Below are positions 38,774 through 47,590 of a stretch of 64,000 bases of DNA, piece after piece. A program made the position numbers and the translations under genes. The notes under the pieces were generated by a model. That model saw only the letters and a program-made list of their open reading frames with translations, did not search any database and was not told the DNA's origin. The stretch comes from an uncultured Croceitalea sp. (GTDB lineage: Bacteria; Bacteroidota; Bacteroidia; Flavobacteriales; Flavobacteriaceae). Location of the stretch: the NCBI GenBank assembly GCA_947495075.1, contig CANLXH010000001.1:868001-932000 (forward strand), read 5' to 3'. Every line of letters starts with the position of its first letter. The stretch's first letter is position 1.

Positions 38774-38815
38774 TATAACTAAAGAAACCGCCAATAGGCG
38801 GTTTCTTTAGTTATA
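38774..38815. terminator. Symmetric bidirectional terminator, perfect 19-bp stem
   Basis: TATAACTAAAGAAACCGCC (38774-38792) pairs perfectly with 38797-38815 across a 4-base AATA loop. The stem core is GC-rich and ends in TTTCTTTAG on either strand, so it works in both directions. It also includes the stop codon of the convergent gntP (38811-38813). Confidence 0.85.
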
Positions 38816-40148
38816 AAAGTATGTAAAGTATGGACACTGCTACAATCCCAGTAAAAGCTAAAATTGTAGTCATCATTGTCCAAGACTTAAAAGTTTGTTT
38901 TTCAGTAATACCTAGATATTGACCAACAAGCCAAAATCCACTATCATTAACATGAGAGAATATACTAGCTCCGGAGGCAATGGCAATTACCATACATGCT
39001 AATTGCAAAGAGCTTAATTCAGCATTAATAAGTAACGGAGAGACTAAACCAGCAGCTGTAATCATGGCTACTGTTGAGGAACCTTGTATAATACGTACTA
39101 TAGCCGCGCTTACAAAAGCAAAAGCCAAGATGGGAAAGCCCACATTGCTTAAAGAAGTCGCTAAAAGTTCACCCGCACCAGTGTTTGTAAGAACCTGTTT
39201 AAAAACCCCGCCAGCTCCTGTAAGCAAGATTATTGTTCCCGCAGGAGCTAAAGACTTACCAGTTATTTTAAATAACTGTTCTTTCGTAAATCCTCTTCTA
39301 ACTCCAAAAAAATACCACGCTAAAATATTAGCGATAATAAGAGCAGAAAATGGATGGCCAATTAATGCTATTAGATTCAATACAGTTTTATTTTCTAAAC
39401 CTAAAATTCCACTTGAAGAAATAGTATTAAATAGTATTAAAATAATTGGAATCGCTATAATGAGTAATGTTAGTCCAATATTGGGAAGCTTCATGTCCTT
39501 ATCTTTTAATATTTCACTAGGAGCAGCAACATGAATTTTTTTGGATATGTATTTTCCAAAAAGTAAACCACTCACCAAAGCAGTTGGAATACCAACTATA
39601 AACCCTACTAAGATTACCCAACCTAGTTCCGCTCCAATGATATCTGCTACAGCTATTGGTCCAGGAGTAGGAGGGATGAATGCATGAGTGATTGCTAAAC
39701 CTGCTAATAATGGTATGGCATATAATAATAACGACTTACCAGTTTTGCGTTGTAATGCATAAATCATAGGAACTAAAATGATAAATGCAACATCAAAAAA
39801 TACAGGTATTGCGATTAAAAAGCCAGAAATTACCATTGCACCGGGAGCATTTTTTAGTCCAAACTTTGCAATCATAAAATTTGCAATTGCTTTTGCTCCA
39901 CCTGATGTTTCTAAAATAGCTCCGAACATTGCACCTAAGCCCACAACAGTGGCAACAAACCCTAAAGTATTACCCATACCGTCCTGTATGGTCTTGATAA
40001 TTTGTGGAGCATCCAGGCCTGCTATTAACCCCACGGTTATACTTCCAATCAATAATGCAATAAAAGCATTAATTTTTAGCCTTAGAATGAGAAATAATAA
40101 AATGAAAATACCAGCTATAACAGCTAGGATTAAATTGGTTTCAATCAT
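38811..40148 (-). CDS. gntP: Gluconate:H+ symporter, GntP family
   Basis: A 445-residue integral membrane transporter with about a dozen hydrophobic segments, of normal length for the GntP family. Conserved-looking stretches are ITHAFIPPTPGPIAVADIIGA (about 153-172) and HVNDSGFWLVGQYLGIT near the C-terminus, both hallmarks of the family. It should import gluconate with protons. It overlaps gntK by 8 bases, which supports gluconate rather than another sugar acid. It is the last gene of a nine-gene run and its stop codon is part of the terminator stem. Confidence 0.92.
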   Translation of the reverse strand: MIETNLILAVIAGIFILLFLILRLKINAFIALLIGSITVGLIAGLDAPQIIKTIQDGMGNTLGFVATVVGLGAMFGAILETSGGAKAIANFMIAKFGLKNAPGAMVISGFLIAIPVFFDVAFIILVPMIYALQRKTGKSLLLYAIPLLAGLAITHAFIPPTPGPIAVADIIGAELGWVILVGFIVGIPTALVSGLLFGKYISKKIHVAAPSEILKDKDMKLPNIGLTLLIIAIPIILILFNTISSSGILGLENKTVLNLIALIGHPFSALIIANILAWYFFGVRRGFTKEQLFKITGKSLAPAGTIILLTGAGGVFKQVLTNTGAGELLATSLSNVGFPILAFAFVSAAIVRIIQGSSTVAMITAAGLVSPLLINAELSSLQLACMVIAIASGASIFSHVNDSGFWLVGQYLGITEKQTFKSWTMMTTILAFTGIVAVSILYILL

Positions 40149-40635
40149 TTTTTAGTTGTTTTAAAATTTCTTTGATTATTTCTTTAGGTGTTTTTAAAAT
40201 AGAGATTGTTAAAGCATCATTTGGGGGTTCTAAAGTTTCGAATTGGGACTTTAATAAAGTGGAAGACATGTAATGATTCTCTCTGCTATCCAGTCTTTTC
40301 TTAATAGCATCAAACGTTCCTTCTAAATAAATAAAAATAACTCCCTCCTTAATATTATCTTTTAACAGAGTTCTGTACTTTTCTTTTAAAGCTGAACAAG
40401 CAATAACACCACCTTTTTTCTTATTTTCTATAGCGAGTTGATTAAGAGCAACCAACCAATCATGTCTATCATCATCATTTAAGGCATTGCCAGAAATCAT
40501 TTTTTTAATATTCTCTTTGGGATGATAATCATCTCCATCAAAAAAAGGAATATCGAATTCTGCTGCTAATAATTTACCTACAGTGGTTTTACCTGTACCA
40601 GAGACACCCATGATAAAGAATATATTTTTATTCAT
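40141..40635 (-). CDS. gntK: Gluconokinase
   Basis: A 164-residue P-loop kinase that makes 6-phosphogluconate. The P-loop GVSGTGKT is at 10-17. The segment FFDGDDYHPKENIKKM (about 31-46) is the substrate-binding signature of the GntK family. CSALKEKYR and the later YLEGTFDAIKKRL are also as expected. Length is normal. It overlaps miaA upstream and gntP downstream by 8 bases each, a tight coupling of a catabolic pair to a tRNA-modification gene. No GntR-type regulator is near. Confidence 0.94.
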   Translation of the reverse strand: MNKNIFFIMGVSGTGKTTVGKLLAAEFDIPFFDGDDYHPKENIKKMISGNALNDDDRHDWLVALNQLAIENKKKGGVIACSALKEKYRTLLKDNIKEGVIFIYLEGTFDAIKKRLDSRENHYMSSTLLKSQFETLEPPNDALTISILKTPKEIIKEILKQLKND

Positions 40636-41551
40636 TAAGCTTAGTTGTTACGTACTCTTCGAGATTATTTATTATTTGGTTGTGATTCTTATTAAAATTT
40701 ACCCAGAATATCTCGGGATTTTTTCGATACCAAGTCAATTGTCGTTTTGCAAAGCGTCTTGTATTTTTCTTTATTTCATCAATAGCAAAGTCTAATGACC
40801 ATTTACCTTCTAAGAAATTAAACAGTTCTTTGTAGCCTACTGTTTGTAAAGCATTTAAAGATTTATTAGAGAATAAAGGTTCAACTTCTTTTAAAAGCCC
40901 GTCTTCTATCATTAAATCAACGCGTTTATTAATTCTATCGTAGATAACTTCTCTTTCTGCTTCTATTCCAATATAAATTGTTCTAAAATTACGGGAACTT
41001 TTCTTCTGATTTAAATAGGAAGAATATGGTTTTCCTGAACCTATGCATATCTCTAATGCTCGTATTAATCGATGAGGGTTATCAATATCTACTTTTTGAT
41101 AATAAACTTTATCTAAACTCTTTAATTGCTCTTGAAGGTTTTGAATTCCTTCATTTTTTAATCTTTCATTAAGCCTTTCTCTAATTTTGGGGTCTACAAT
41201 AGGAAACTCATCTAAACCATTTGACACTGCATCAACATAAAGACCGCTTCCACCAACCATTACTACAACATCTTTATTTTTAAATAATTGTGTCAATTTT
41301 TTTAGAGCATCTTTTTCAAAATCACCTACTGAGTAATCATCAAAAATACTTTTATGTTGTATAAAATGATGTTGAACTGTATGGAGTTCTTCTAAAGAAG
41401 GTACAGCGGTGCCAATTCGCATTTCTTTAAAAAACTGCCTTGAATCTGCAGATATAATTTCTGTTTGATAATGTTGAGCTAGTGCAATTGCCAAATTAGT
41501 TTTGCCTATTGCTGTTGGCCCAACAACCGCTATTAGAATTTTGGCACTCAT
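40628..41551 (-). CDS. miaA: tRNA dimethylallyltransferase
   Basis: A 307-residue enzyme that adds a dimethylallyl group to A37 of tRNAs reading codons beginning with U. The P-loop GPTAIGKT is at 11-18 and the substrate motif DSRQ at 36-39. GGSGLYVDAV lies near 97-106 and RLIRALEIC near 166-174. All motifs are intact and the length is normal. It overlaps the ion-channel gene upstream by 4 bases and gntK downstream by 8, so it is an internal gene of the operon. Confidence 0.96.
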   Translation of the reverse strand: MSAKILIAVVGPTAIGKTNLAIALAQHYQTEIISADSRQFFKEMRIGTAVPSLEELHTVQHHFIQHKSIFDDYSVGDFEKDALKKLTQLFKNKDVVVMVGGSGLYVDAVSNGLDEFPIVDPKIRERLNERLKNEGIQNLQEQLKSLDKVYYQKVDIDNPHRLIRALEICIGSGKPYSSYLNQKKSSRNFRTIYIGIEAEREVIYDRINKRVDLMIEDGLLKEVEPLFSNKSLNALQTVGYKELFNFLEGKWSLDFAIDEIKKNTRRFAKRQLTWYRKNPEIFWVNFNKNHNQIINNLEEYVTTKLNE

Positions 41552-42390
41552 AGCTCATCTCCACAGTTATAACAGTGCTTAGCATTATCGCGATGGCCTT
41601 CCACTGTGCAGGTCTCACAGGCTTGAGTATTTGTATGGACAACGCTTATACTGTTGGTATTTTTCTTACCATGCTTAGAAAACTCCACCGTAACAATACC
41701 AGTAGGTACTGCGATTATACCATAACCTAAAATCATGATTATGGTTGCAATAAATTGTCCTAAATTAGTCTGTGGAGCAATGTCTCCGTAGCCTACAGTT
41801 GTTAAAGTAACTATAGTCCAATAAATACTTCTTGGAATACTAGTAAAGCCAGCTTCGTCACTTTCTATGAGATACATTATAGTCCCCATAATTACAGATA
41901 AGATTAAAACAACGTAAATGAACACCGCTATTTTAGCTCTACTAGCTTTTAATGCAGCATTTAGTTGAGAAGCTTCCCCTAAAAACTTTACTAGTTTTAA
42001 AATTCTAAATATTCGCAATAGTCTAAAAGCTCTTACCGCCAATAAAACTTGAGAACCAGCAAAAATATATGAAAGATATAATGGTATGGTTGATATAAAA
42101 TCTATGATGCCGTAAAAGCTAAAAATATATTTAGAGGGCTTTTTTATACTTATTATTCTGGCTATATATTCTAGAGAAAAAAATATGGTTATGCCCCATT
42201 CAAAAGCTAATAAAATAGAATGGTATTTAATGTCAATCTTATCGACACTCTCTAGCATTACAAGTAGTACACTTACAATAATTAGAAAGAATAGCACAAT
42301 GTCAAAAAATTTACCAGCAGGAGTGTCAGCTTCATAAATTACCTCATGAAGTCTATGTCTCCATCCAGATTGTACTTTATGCTCTTTCAA
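41548..42390 (-). CDS. Voltage-gated potassium channel with C-terminal zinc ribbon
   Basis: A 280-residue six-span channel of the VIC superfamily. The S4 segment has a basic residue at every third position from Arg120 to Lys135 (RAFRLLRIFRILKLVK), and the selectivity filter TVGYGD is at 198-203 between S5 and S6, so potassium selectivity is likely. The cytoplasmic tail ends in four Cys (258, 261, 273, 276; CETC and CYNC), forming a probable zinc ribbon. That tail is an unusual addition to a small Kv-like channel. It overlaps miaA by 4 bases and follows the nuclease gene by 3. Confidence 0.9.
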   Translation of the reverse strand: MKEHKVQSGWRHRLHEVIYEADTPAGKFFDIVLFFLIIVSVLLVMLESVDKIDIKYHSILLAFEWGITIFFSLEYIARIISIKKPSKYIFSFYGIIDFISTIPLYLSYIFAGSQVLLAVRAFRLLRIFRILKLVKFLGEASQLNAALKASRAKIAVFIYVVLILSVIMGTIMYLIESDEAGFTSIPRSIYWTIVTLTTVGYGDIAPQTNLGQFIATIIMILGYGIIAVPTGIVTVEFSKHGKKNTNSISVVHTNTQACETCTVEGHRDNAKHCYNCGDEL

Positions 42391-42393
42391 TAG

Positions 42394-43674
42394 TTATTTG
42401 TTAAGTTCAATAATCTTAATCCTATTGCGTTTACGTAAATAGGATTCTATTATAAAAGTTGAATGTTCATCACCTTGCATTGAAGTGATTATGGATTCTA
42501 AGATATGAATATTATTTAGTTGGTAATTTAAATCGATAAATCCAAATCCGCTTAATTGTCCATTTTTTATAAGTATGGCACTTTGTTCTCCAAGTTCTCT
42601 TCCTCTATCTAATACGACTATACTACGTTTGTCAATACTATACTTATTTGTTGCTTCTTCAATTTTTGAATTTTGATTTTCATTATTTTCTAATTGAAAC
42701 TCTTCAGATATTTTATTCAAAAAGTTCTGAGTTGCACTTAAGCTGTTGAAACTTCCAAGCCGTTTAGTTTGACCATTCGCTCTTTCAGGTTTTAGAGAGA
42801 AATTCCCTGATTCGTCTTCAATAACATATACACCATGTGTATATCCTTTTTTTCTTCTTTTATCATTGTAAGTGGGTGCGTTCTTTTTTATTTCATGATG
42901 CTCTTTTAACAATGCAACTAACTCACTTCCAGTTTTTTCGAAAGTTACTTTCTTTGTTTCTTTTTGTAATTTTCTGGCTAATGCTCCAACATTAGTGAAA
43001 TGTTGGTTTACTCTTTTTTTAATATTTTTTGATTTACCAATAAAAAGGATTTCACCATTTTTATCGTGCATATAATACACACCAGTCTCAGAAGGTAATG
43101 AGTCTACAATATCCAGTTGTTTAGTGGAAAGTTCTCCAAGCGTTTCTTCTCGTATAACTTCTGTGATTATGGTTTTATTAGAATCCTTAGTAAGTAAGAG
43201 TTTAAAAAGTTTTAGTGTTGCCAATGCATCACCATTAGCACGGTGTCTGTCACTTACGGCTATACCTAAAGAACGTACCAATTTACCCAAACTATGAGAT
43301 TCTGCCTCTGGTATTAGTTTTTTAGATAAATCAACAGTGCACAATGTCTTACGTTGATAATTATAACCCAACCTTCTAAATTCTGTCCTTAATATTCTAT
43401 AATCAAACTGTGCGTTATGGGCTACTAAAACTGCATCCTGAGTAATTTCAATAATACGTTTGGCAACTTCATGAAATTTAGGAGCCGTTACCAGCATTTT
43501 GTTGTTGATACCGGTTAGATTTACTACAAAAGGTTGGATATCTCGTTCAGGATTTACAAGACTTATAAATTTATCTACAACTTTATGGCCATCAAAACGG
43601 TGGATAGCAATCTCCATAATGCCTTCCTCATTATATTTTCCACCGGTACTTTCTATATCTAGAATGGCATACAT
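42394..43674 (-). CDS. DEDDh exonuclease fused to a GIY-YIG nuclease domain
   Basis: A 426-residue fusion. The N-terminal DnaQ-like exonuclease (1-165) has Asp6 and Glu8 in LDIEST, Asp91 in AQFDYR, and His144/Asp149 in HRANGDA, a complete DEDDh set. A UvrC-type GIY-YIG domain follows at about 193-270, with GVYYM at 198-202, FIGKSKNIKKR at 211-221 and a Glu-containing LLKEHHEIKKNAPTYN. The last 150 residues are of unknown fold. The layout recalls Cho-like repair proteins linked to PolC-type proofreading domains. A role in DNA repair is inferred. Confidence 0.9.
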   Translation of the reverse strand: MYAILDIESTGGKYNEEGIMEIAIHRFDGHKVVDKFISLVNPERDIQPFVVNLTGINNKMLVTAPKFHEVAKRIIEITQDAVLVAHNAQFDYRILRTEFRRLGYNYQRKTLCTVDLSKKLIPEAESHSLGKLVRSLGIAVSDRHRANGDALATLKLFKLLLTKDSNKTIITEVIREETLGELSTKQLDIVDSLPSETGVYYMHDKNGEILFIGKSKNIKKRVNQHFTNVGALARKLQKETKKVTFEKTGSELVALLKEHHEIKKNAPTYNDKRRKKGYTHGVYVIEDESGNFSLKPERANGQTKRLGSFNSLSATQNFLNKISEEFQLENNENQNSKIEEATNKYSIDKRSIVVLDRGRELGEQSAILIKNGQLSGFGFIDLNYQLNNIHILESIITSMQGDEHSTFIIESYLRKRNRIKIIELNK

Positions 43675-43689
43675 GAACGTTACGCTTCT

Positions 43690-44346
43690 TTAATAATTTC
43701 TAGAGCCAAAGATACTACTTCCAATACGTACCATAGTACTGCCTTCCTCAATAGCGATTTTGTAATCGCTACTCATCCCCATGGAAAGAGTATCTATATC
43801 TTTCAGCCTTGGTTTTAAATCATCAAAAATATTTTTTAAAGATTTAAATTCTTTGCGAATTTGATTTTCATTATCCGTAAAGGTTGCCATACCCATTAAG
43901 CCATGAATTTTTATGTTTTTCATGGATTTAAATTCTTCCGAATCTATAATCTCATCTAATTCTTTTATATCTAACCCAAATTTGGTGTCTTCTTCGGCGA
44001 TATGCATTTGCAAAAGACAAGGAATAATACGATTGTATTTAGCAGCCTGTTTATTAATTTCTTTAAGTAATCTAAAACTATCCACTCCATGAACCAAAGA
44101 AACATACTCTGCTATATATTTTACTTTATTTCGCTGTAGGTGACCAATCATATGCCATTCTATATCTTTTGGTAGTTCTCCCCACTTTCGAGTCATTTCC
44201 TGAACTTTATTTTCTCCAAAAACACGTTGTCCAGCTTTATATGCCTCTAACAAATCTTGATTAGGTTTCGTTTTTGAGACTGCAACAAGGGTAACATGTT
44301 GGGCAATTGAAGATTTAATCTTTTTTAAATTTTCTGAAATTGACAT
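43690..44346 (-). CDS. YggS family pyridoxal-phosphate homeostasis protein
   Basis: A 218-residue alanine-racemase-fold protein that binds pyridoxal phosphate through Lys25 in VAVSKTKP. The motifs VFGENKVQEM (about 42-51), WHMIGHLQRNK (about 63-73) and SMGMSSDYKIAIEEGSTMVRIG (about 187-208) are family hallmarks. YggS/PLPBP proteins regulate free PLP and amino-acid pools rather than catalysing a known reaction. It is an internal gene of the large operon, 11 bases after DUF1015. Confidence 0.94.
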   Translation of the reverse strand: MSISENLKKIKSSIAQHVTLVAVSKTKPNQDLLEAYKAGQRVFGENKVQEMTRKWGELPKDIEWHMIGHLQRNKVKYIAEYVSLVHGVDSFRLLKEINKQAAKYNRIIPCLLQMHIAEEDTKFGLDIKELDEIIDSEEFKSMKNIKIHGLMGMATFTDNENQIRKEFKSLKNIFDDLKPRLKDIDTLSMGMSSDYKIAIEEGSTMVRIGSSIFGSRNY

Positions 44347-44357
44347 TTAAAGAAATT

Positions 44358-45593
44358 TTATATTTCATAAATAGTGAGTCCACTTCTAAGTTTAGGCTCT
44401 ATGTAAGTACTTTTTGGAGGCATTACCAAACCAGCGTCTGCAATGGCTTTAATTTCATCTACAGTTATAGGAACTAGACCAAAGCCAACTGCAAATTCTC
44501 CTTTATCAATATTATCTTTCATTTTTATGAGATTGTACTTTCCATAACCATAAGAGATACGTTTATTATTTCTAAGGTCAAAAATACCAAGTATTGGTTC
44601 CAGTATGGTTTTGTAGAGTATCTGGGTGTCTAGCTCACTTAAAGAATCTGTGAATTGATATACTTTTTTGCGTAAATAGAGGGAATAAAACTCGCCATCC
44701 AAATACATACTAAAATGATGTTTTTTAGTGGGTTTATATATTCCATCATTCTTTTTCTCAATTCGATAAAAAGTATCTAGTTGTATTAAAAATTCTTCTT
44801 TTGATAAGCCATTCAAGTCTTTTACCATACGGTTGAACTCAAATATTTTGACTTCAGATTCTGGAATTAAATAACTCATAAAATAATTATATGATTCATT
44901 ACCAGAGTGTTTTGTGTTCTTTTTGCTAAACTCTTTCGCTAGAAGGTTAGAAGAAGCACTTCTATGATGACCATCTGCAATATAAAGTGCTTCCATTTTT
45001 GCAAATGCACTTTGTAAGGTAGCTATAGTTTCTTCAGTATCTATCTTCCAGAGTTTATGTTGAATTTTATCTGTAGTAGTAAAATCATATATAGGTTGAT
45101 TTTTAATCTCTTTTTTTAAAACTTTGGCTACAATGATATCATCTTTATATGTCATTAATACAGGCTCTGCATTAAAACCTACTGTTTTAAGGTAATCTGC
45201 AAACAGAATCTCTCTCTTTTCTATAGTATCTTCATGCTTTTTTATGATATTGTTTCGATAATCAGTGACGCTGGTTGCACAAAACAGCCCTAGACTTTTA
45301 AAATCTTCGTTGGTAATTTCATAAAGGTATAGGCAAGGAGTTTCATCTTTTTCAAAAATTTCATCTTCTAAAAATTCCAAGTACCGATTATGAACCAATT
45401 TAAAGCGTTCTTTACCAGTAATAGATTTATCGAATTTAAACCCCGGGTTTATAATATGTAAAAAAGAGAAAGGGTTGTATTTTAAGATTGATTTGAGTTC
45501 GTCTTCTGCATACTCCTCATAGGAACAAGACGCCACAAATGCAGCTTTATCTTTTGTTGGACGTATAGCCTTAAATGGTTTTATAATAGCCAT
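44358..45593 (-). CDS. DUF1015 family protein
   Basis: A 411-residue cytoplasmic protein of the DUF1015 family. Its hallmark ADGHHR occurs at 206-211, preceded by FAKMEALYI. The N-terminal IIKPFKAIRPTKDKA and C-terminal FGLVPITVDEIKAIADAGLVMPPKSTYIEPKL (about 370-401) are also typical; the last is usually MPPKSTxFxPK in the family. The activity is not settled. It lies 5 bases after the 3-hydroxybutyryl-CoA dehydrogenase gene and 11 before yggS. Confidence 0.9.
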   Translation of the reverse strand: MAIIKPFKAIRPTKDKAAFVASCSYEEYAEDELKSILKYNPFSFLHIINPGFKFDKSITGKERFKLVHNRYLEFLEDEIFEKDETPCLYLYEITNEDFKSLGLFCATSVTDYRNNIIKKHEDTIEKREILFADYLKTVGFNAEPVLMTYKDDIIVAKVLKKEIKNQPIYDFTTTDKIQHKLWKIDTEETIATLQSAFAKMEALYIADGHHRSASSNLLAKEFSKKNTKHSGNESYNYFMSYLIPESEVKIFEFNRMVKDLNGLSKEEFLIQLDTFYRIEKKNDGIYKPTKKHHFSMYLDGEFYSLYLRKKVYQFTDSLSELDTQILYKTILEPILGIFDLRNNKRISYGYGKYNLIKMKDNIDKGEFAVGFGLVPITVDEIKAIADAGLVMPPKSTYIEPKLRSGLTIYEI

Positions 45594-45598
45594 TTACA

Positions 45599-46486
45599 CT
45601 AGCTAAATTGAGGTGATACTTTTTCTGCTTTTCTAGATTCTGAATAGTCATAGAAACCTTCTCCTGACTTTACTCCCAATTTGCCTGCCATTACCATATT
45701 TACCAGTAGTGGGCATGGTGCATACTTAGGATTTTTAAATCCGTCATACATTACATTTAAGATAGAAAGACAAACATCTAATCCTATAAAATCCGCTAAT
45801 TGGAGTGGTCCCATAGGATGGGCCATCCCTAATCGCATTACAGTATCTATTTCATTAACTCCAGCAACCCCATTGTATAAAGTTTCTATAGCTTCATTTA
45901 ACATAGGCATTAAAATTCTGTTTGCTACAAAGCCAGGATAGTCATTTACTTCTGTAGGAGTTTTTCCTAACTTGGCAGAAAGTTCCATGATAGAATTGGT
46001 TACAATATCTGAAGTACTATAACCTCTAATGATTTCTACTAGTTTCATTATAGGAACAGGATTCATAAAGTGCATGCCTATAACTTTATCTGGTCTATTA
46101 GTGACTGCTCCAATTTGTGTAATAGATATAGAAGAAGTATTGGTGGCTAGAATAGTCTTAGCATCACAAACAGCATCTAATTGTTTAAAAATATCGAGTT
46201 TAATATTTAGGTTTTCAGTTGCTGCTTCAACAACTAAGGCGGTACCAGTAACGCCATCTTTTAACTCGGTAAAAGTGTTAATGTTTGAGAGTGTACTTTT
46301 TTTATCGGCCTCAGTGATACGTTCTTTAGCTAACATTCTATCTAAGTTTTTGGTAATGGTTGCTACTCCTTTATCCAAAGAATCTTGAGAAATATCTATT
46401 AAGTTTACCTTAAAACCATTTTGAGCAAAAACATGGGCAATTCCATTTCCCATTGTTCCGGCGCCTATAACTGCTATTGTATTCAT
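45599..46486 (-). CDS. 3-hydroxybutyryl-CoA dehydrogenase
   Basis: A 295-residue NAD-dependent dehydrogenase of butanoyl/fatty-acid metabolism. The Rossmann motif AVIGAGTMGNGIAHVF is at 5-20. The catalytic His139 is in IGMHFMNPVPIMKLVE and pairs with Glu151. The C-terminal domain includes NDYPGFVANRILMPM and SGEGFYDY. I use the ATG 46486, with MNTIAVIGAG, rather than an in-frame GTG eight codons upstream. It follows the Gfo/Idh/MocA gene by 37 bases. Confidence 0.93.
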   Translation of the reverse strand: MNTIAVIGAGTMGNGIAHVFAQNGFKVNLIDISQDSLDKGVATITKNLDRMLAKERITEADKKSTLSNINTFTELKDGVTGTALVVEAATENLNIKLDIFKQLDAVCDAKTILATNTSSISITQIGAVTNRPDKVIGMHFMNPVPIMKLVEIIRGYSTSDIVTNSIMELSAKLGKTPTEVNDYPGFVANRILMPMLNEAIETLYNGVAGVNEIDTVMRLGMAHPMGPLQLADFIGLDVCLSILNVMYDGFKNPKYAPCPLLVNMVMAGKLGVKSGEGFYDYSESRKAEKVSPQFS

Positions 46487-46523
46487 AATATTATTAATGT
46501 TGTTTTCCACTTAAATGCGATTT

Positions 46524-47489
46524 TTATTCTTTAAATGCTTCAATAATTTGTAATGCTACGCGTAGGGCATTTGTACCCTGTTCTAGCGAAACTACCGGTA
46601 TAGTATTGGTGTTTATGGCATCAGCAAAAGTTTCTAATTCATCTAAAATGGCATTATTAGTGGCTATTTCAGGGTTTTCAAAATAAATCTGCTTTTTTAA
46701 ACCTTCAGCATTTTGCAGCACCATATCAAAATCACCTGGTTTTTCAGGAGCATCTTTCATTTTAACTACCTCTACTTTTTTCTCTAAAAAATCTACGGAG
46801 ATATATGCATCTTTTTGAAAGAATCTAGATTTACGCATATTTTTAAGTGAAATTCTGCTCGCAGTAAGGTTAGCTACACAGCCGTTTTCAAATTCTATAC
46901 GCGCATTAGCAATATCTGGTGAAGTACTAATAACAGAAACGCCACTTGCATTTATCTTTTTTACATTAGAATTTACAACACTTAGAATAGCATCAATATC
47001 ATGAATCATTAAATCCAAGACTACAGGAACATCAGTTCCTCTTGGGTTAAATTCGGCCAGTCTGTGCGTTTCAATAAACATTGGGTTTTCAATCTTGTCT
47101 TTTACTGCTATAAAAGCTGGATTAAAACGTTCTACATGACCAACTTGCCCTTTTACCTTGTACTCATTGGCTAAAGCTAATAATGACTCTGCTTCGCTTA
47201 ATGTGTTGGTTATTGGTTTTTCTATAAAAACGTGTCTGCCTTTTGTTATTGCTTTTTTAGCACAGTCGTAGTGGGAAAGGGTAGGAGTTACAATATCTAC
47301 AACATCAACTTCGTCTATTAATTGGTTAATATTCTTAAAGTAAGAATACCCAAATTCTTCACTAACTTTTTTACCATTTATTTCATCTGAGTCATAAAAA
47401 CCAATTAGTTCATATTTATCAGATTCATTGAGTAATCTAAGATGTATTTTCCCTAAATGTCCTGCTCCCAGAACACCAACTTTCAACAT
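46524..47489 (-). CDS. Gfo/Idh/MocA family oxidoreductase
   Basis: A 321-residue NAD(P)-dependent oxidoreductase. The Rossmann motif VGVLGAGHLGKIH is at 4-16 and the family signature EKP has its catalytic Lys at 91 (HVFIEKPITNT). The C-terminal alpha/beta domain fills 125-320. The substrate is unknown; family members act on sugars or related compounds. I start at ATG 47489 because a -7 promoter element lies 16 bases upstream and the 31-residue extension to 47582 has no family match. It is the first gene of a nine-gene operon ending at gntP. Confidence 0.88.
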   Translation of the reverse strand: MLKVGVLGAGHLGKIHLRLLNESDKYELIGFYDSDEINGKKVSEEFGYSYFKNINQLIDEVDVVDIVTPTLSHYDCAKKAITKGRHVFIEKPITNTLSEAESLLALANEYKVKGQVGHVERFNPAFIAVKDKIENPMFIETHRLAEFNPRGTDVPVVLDLMIHDIDAILSVVNSNVKKINASGVSVISTSPDIANARIEFENGCVANLTASRISLKNMRKSRFFQKDAYISVDFLEKKVEVVKMKDAPEKPGDFDMVLQNAEGLKKQIYFENPEIATNNAILDELETFADAINTNTIPVVSLEQGTNALRVALQIIEAFKE

Positions 47490-47504
47490 AAAATTCAGTT
47501 TTTT

Positions 47505-47512
47505 CAAAAATA
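47505..47512 (-). promoter_or_regulatory. Candidate -7 promoter element of the nine-gene operon
   Basis: The minus strand reads TATTTTTG, matching TAnnTTTG, about 16 bases before the ATG at 47489. It would drive the operon from the oxidoreductase gene to gntP. Confidence 0.5.
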
Positions 47513-47590
47513 CGGATATAGCATCAATTTGAGATAAGGATTTAAGGAAGTTCGGAAAGAACTTTATAAATTCGTGAACCAAACTAGAAC

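Noticed and set aside
38980..40155. Long antisense frames over gntP on the plus strand
   Set aside because: They mirror the codon pattern of the real transporter gene and have no independent support.
47490..47582. 31-codon extension of the Gfo/Idh/MocA gene
   Set aside because: It covers the -7 element and precedes the Rossmann motif, which normally starts right after the first Met.
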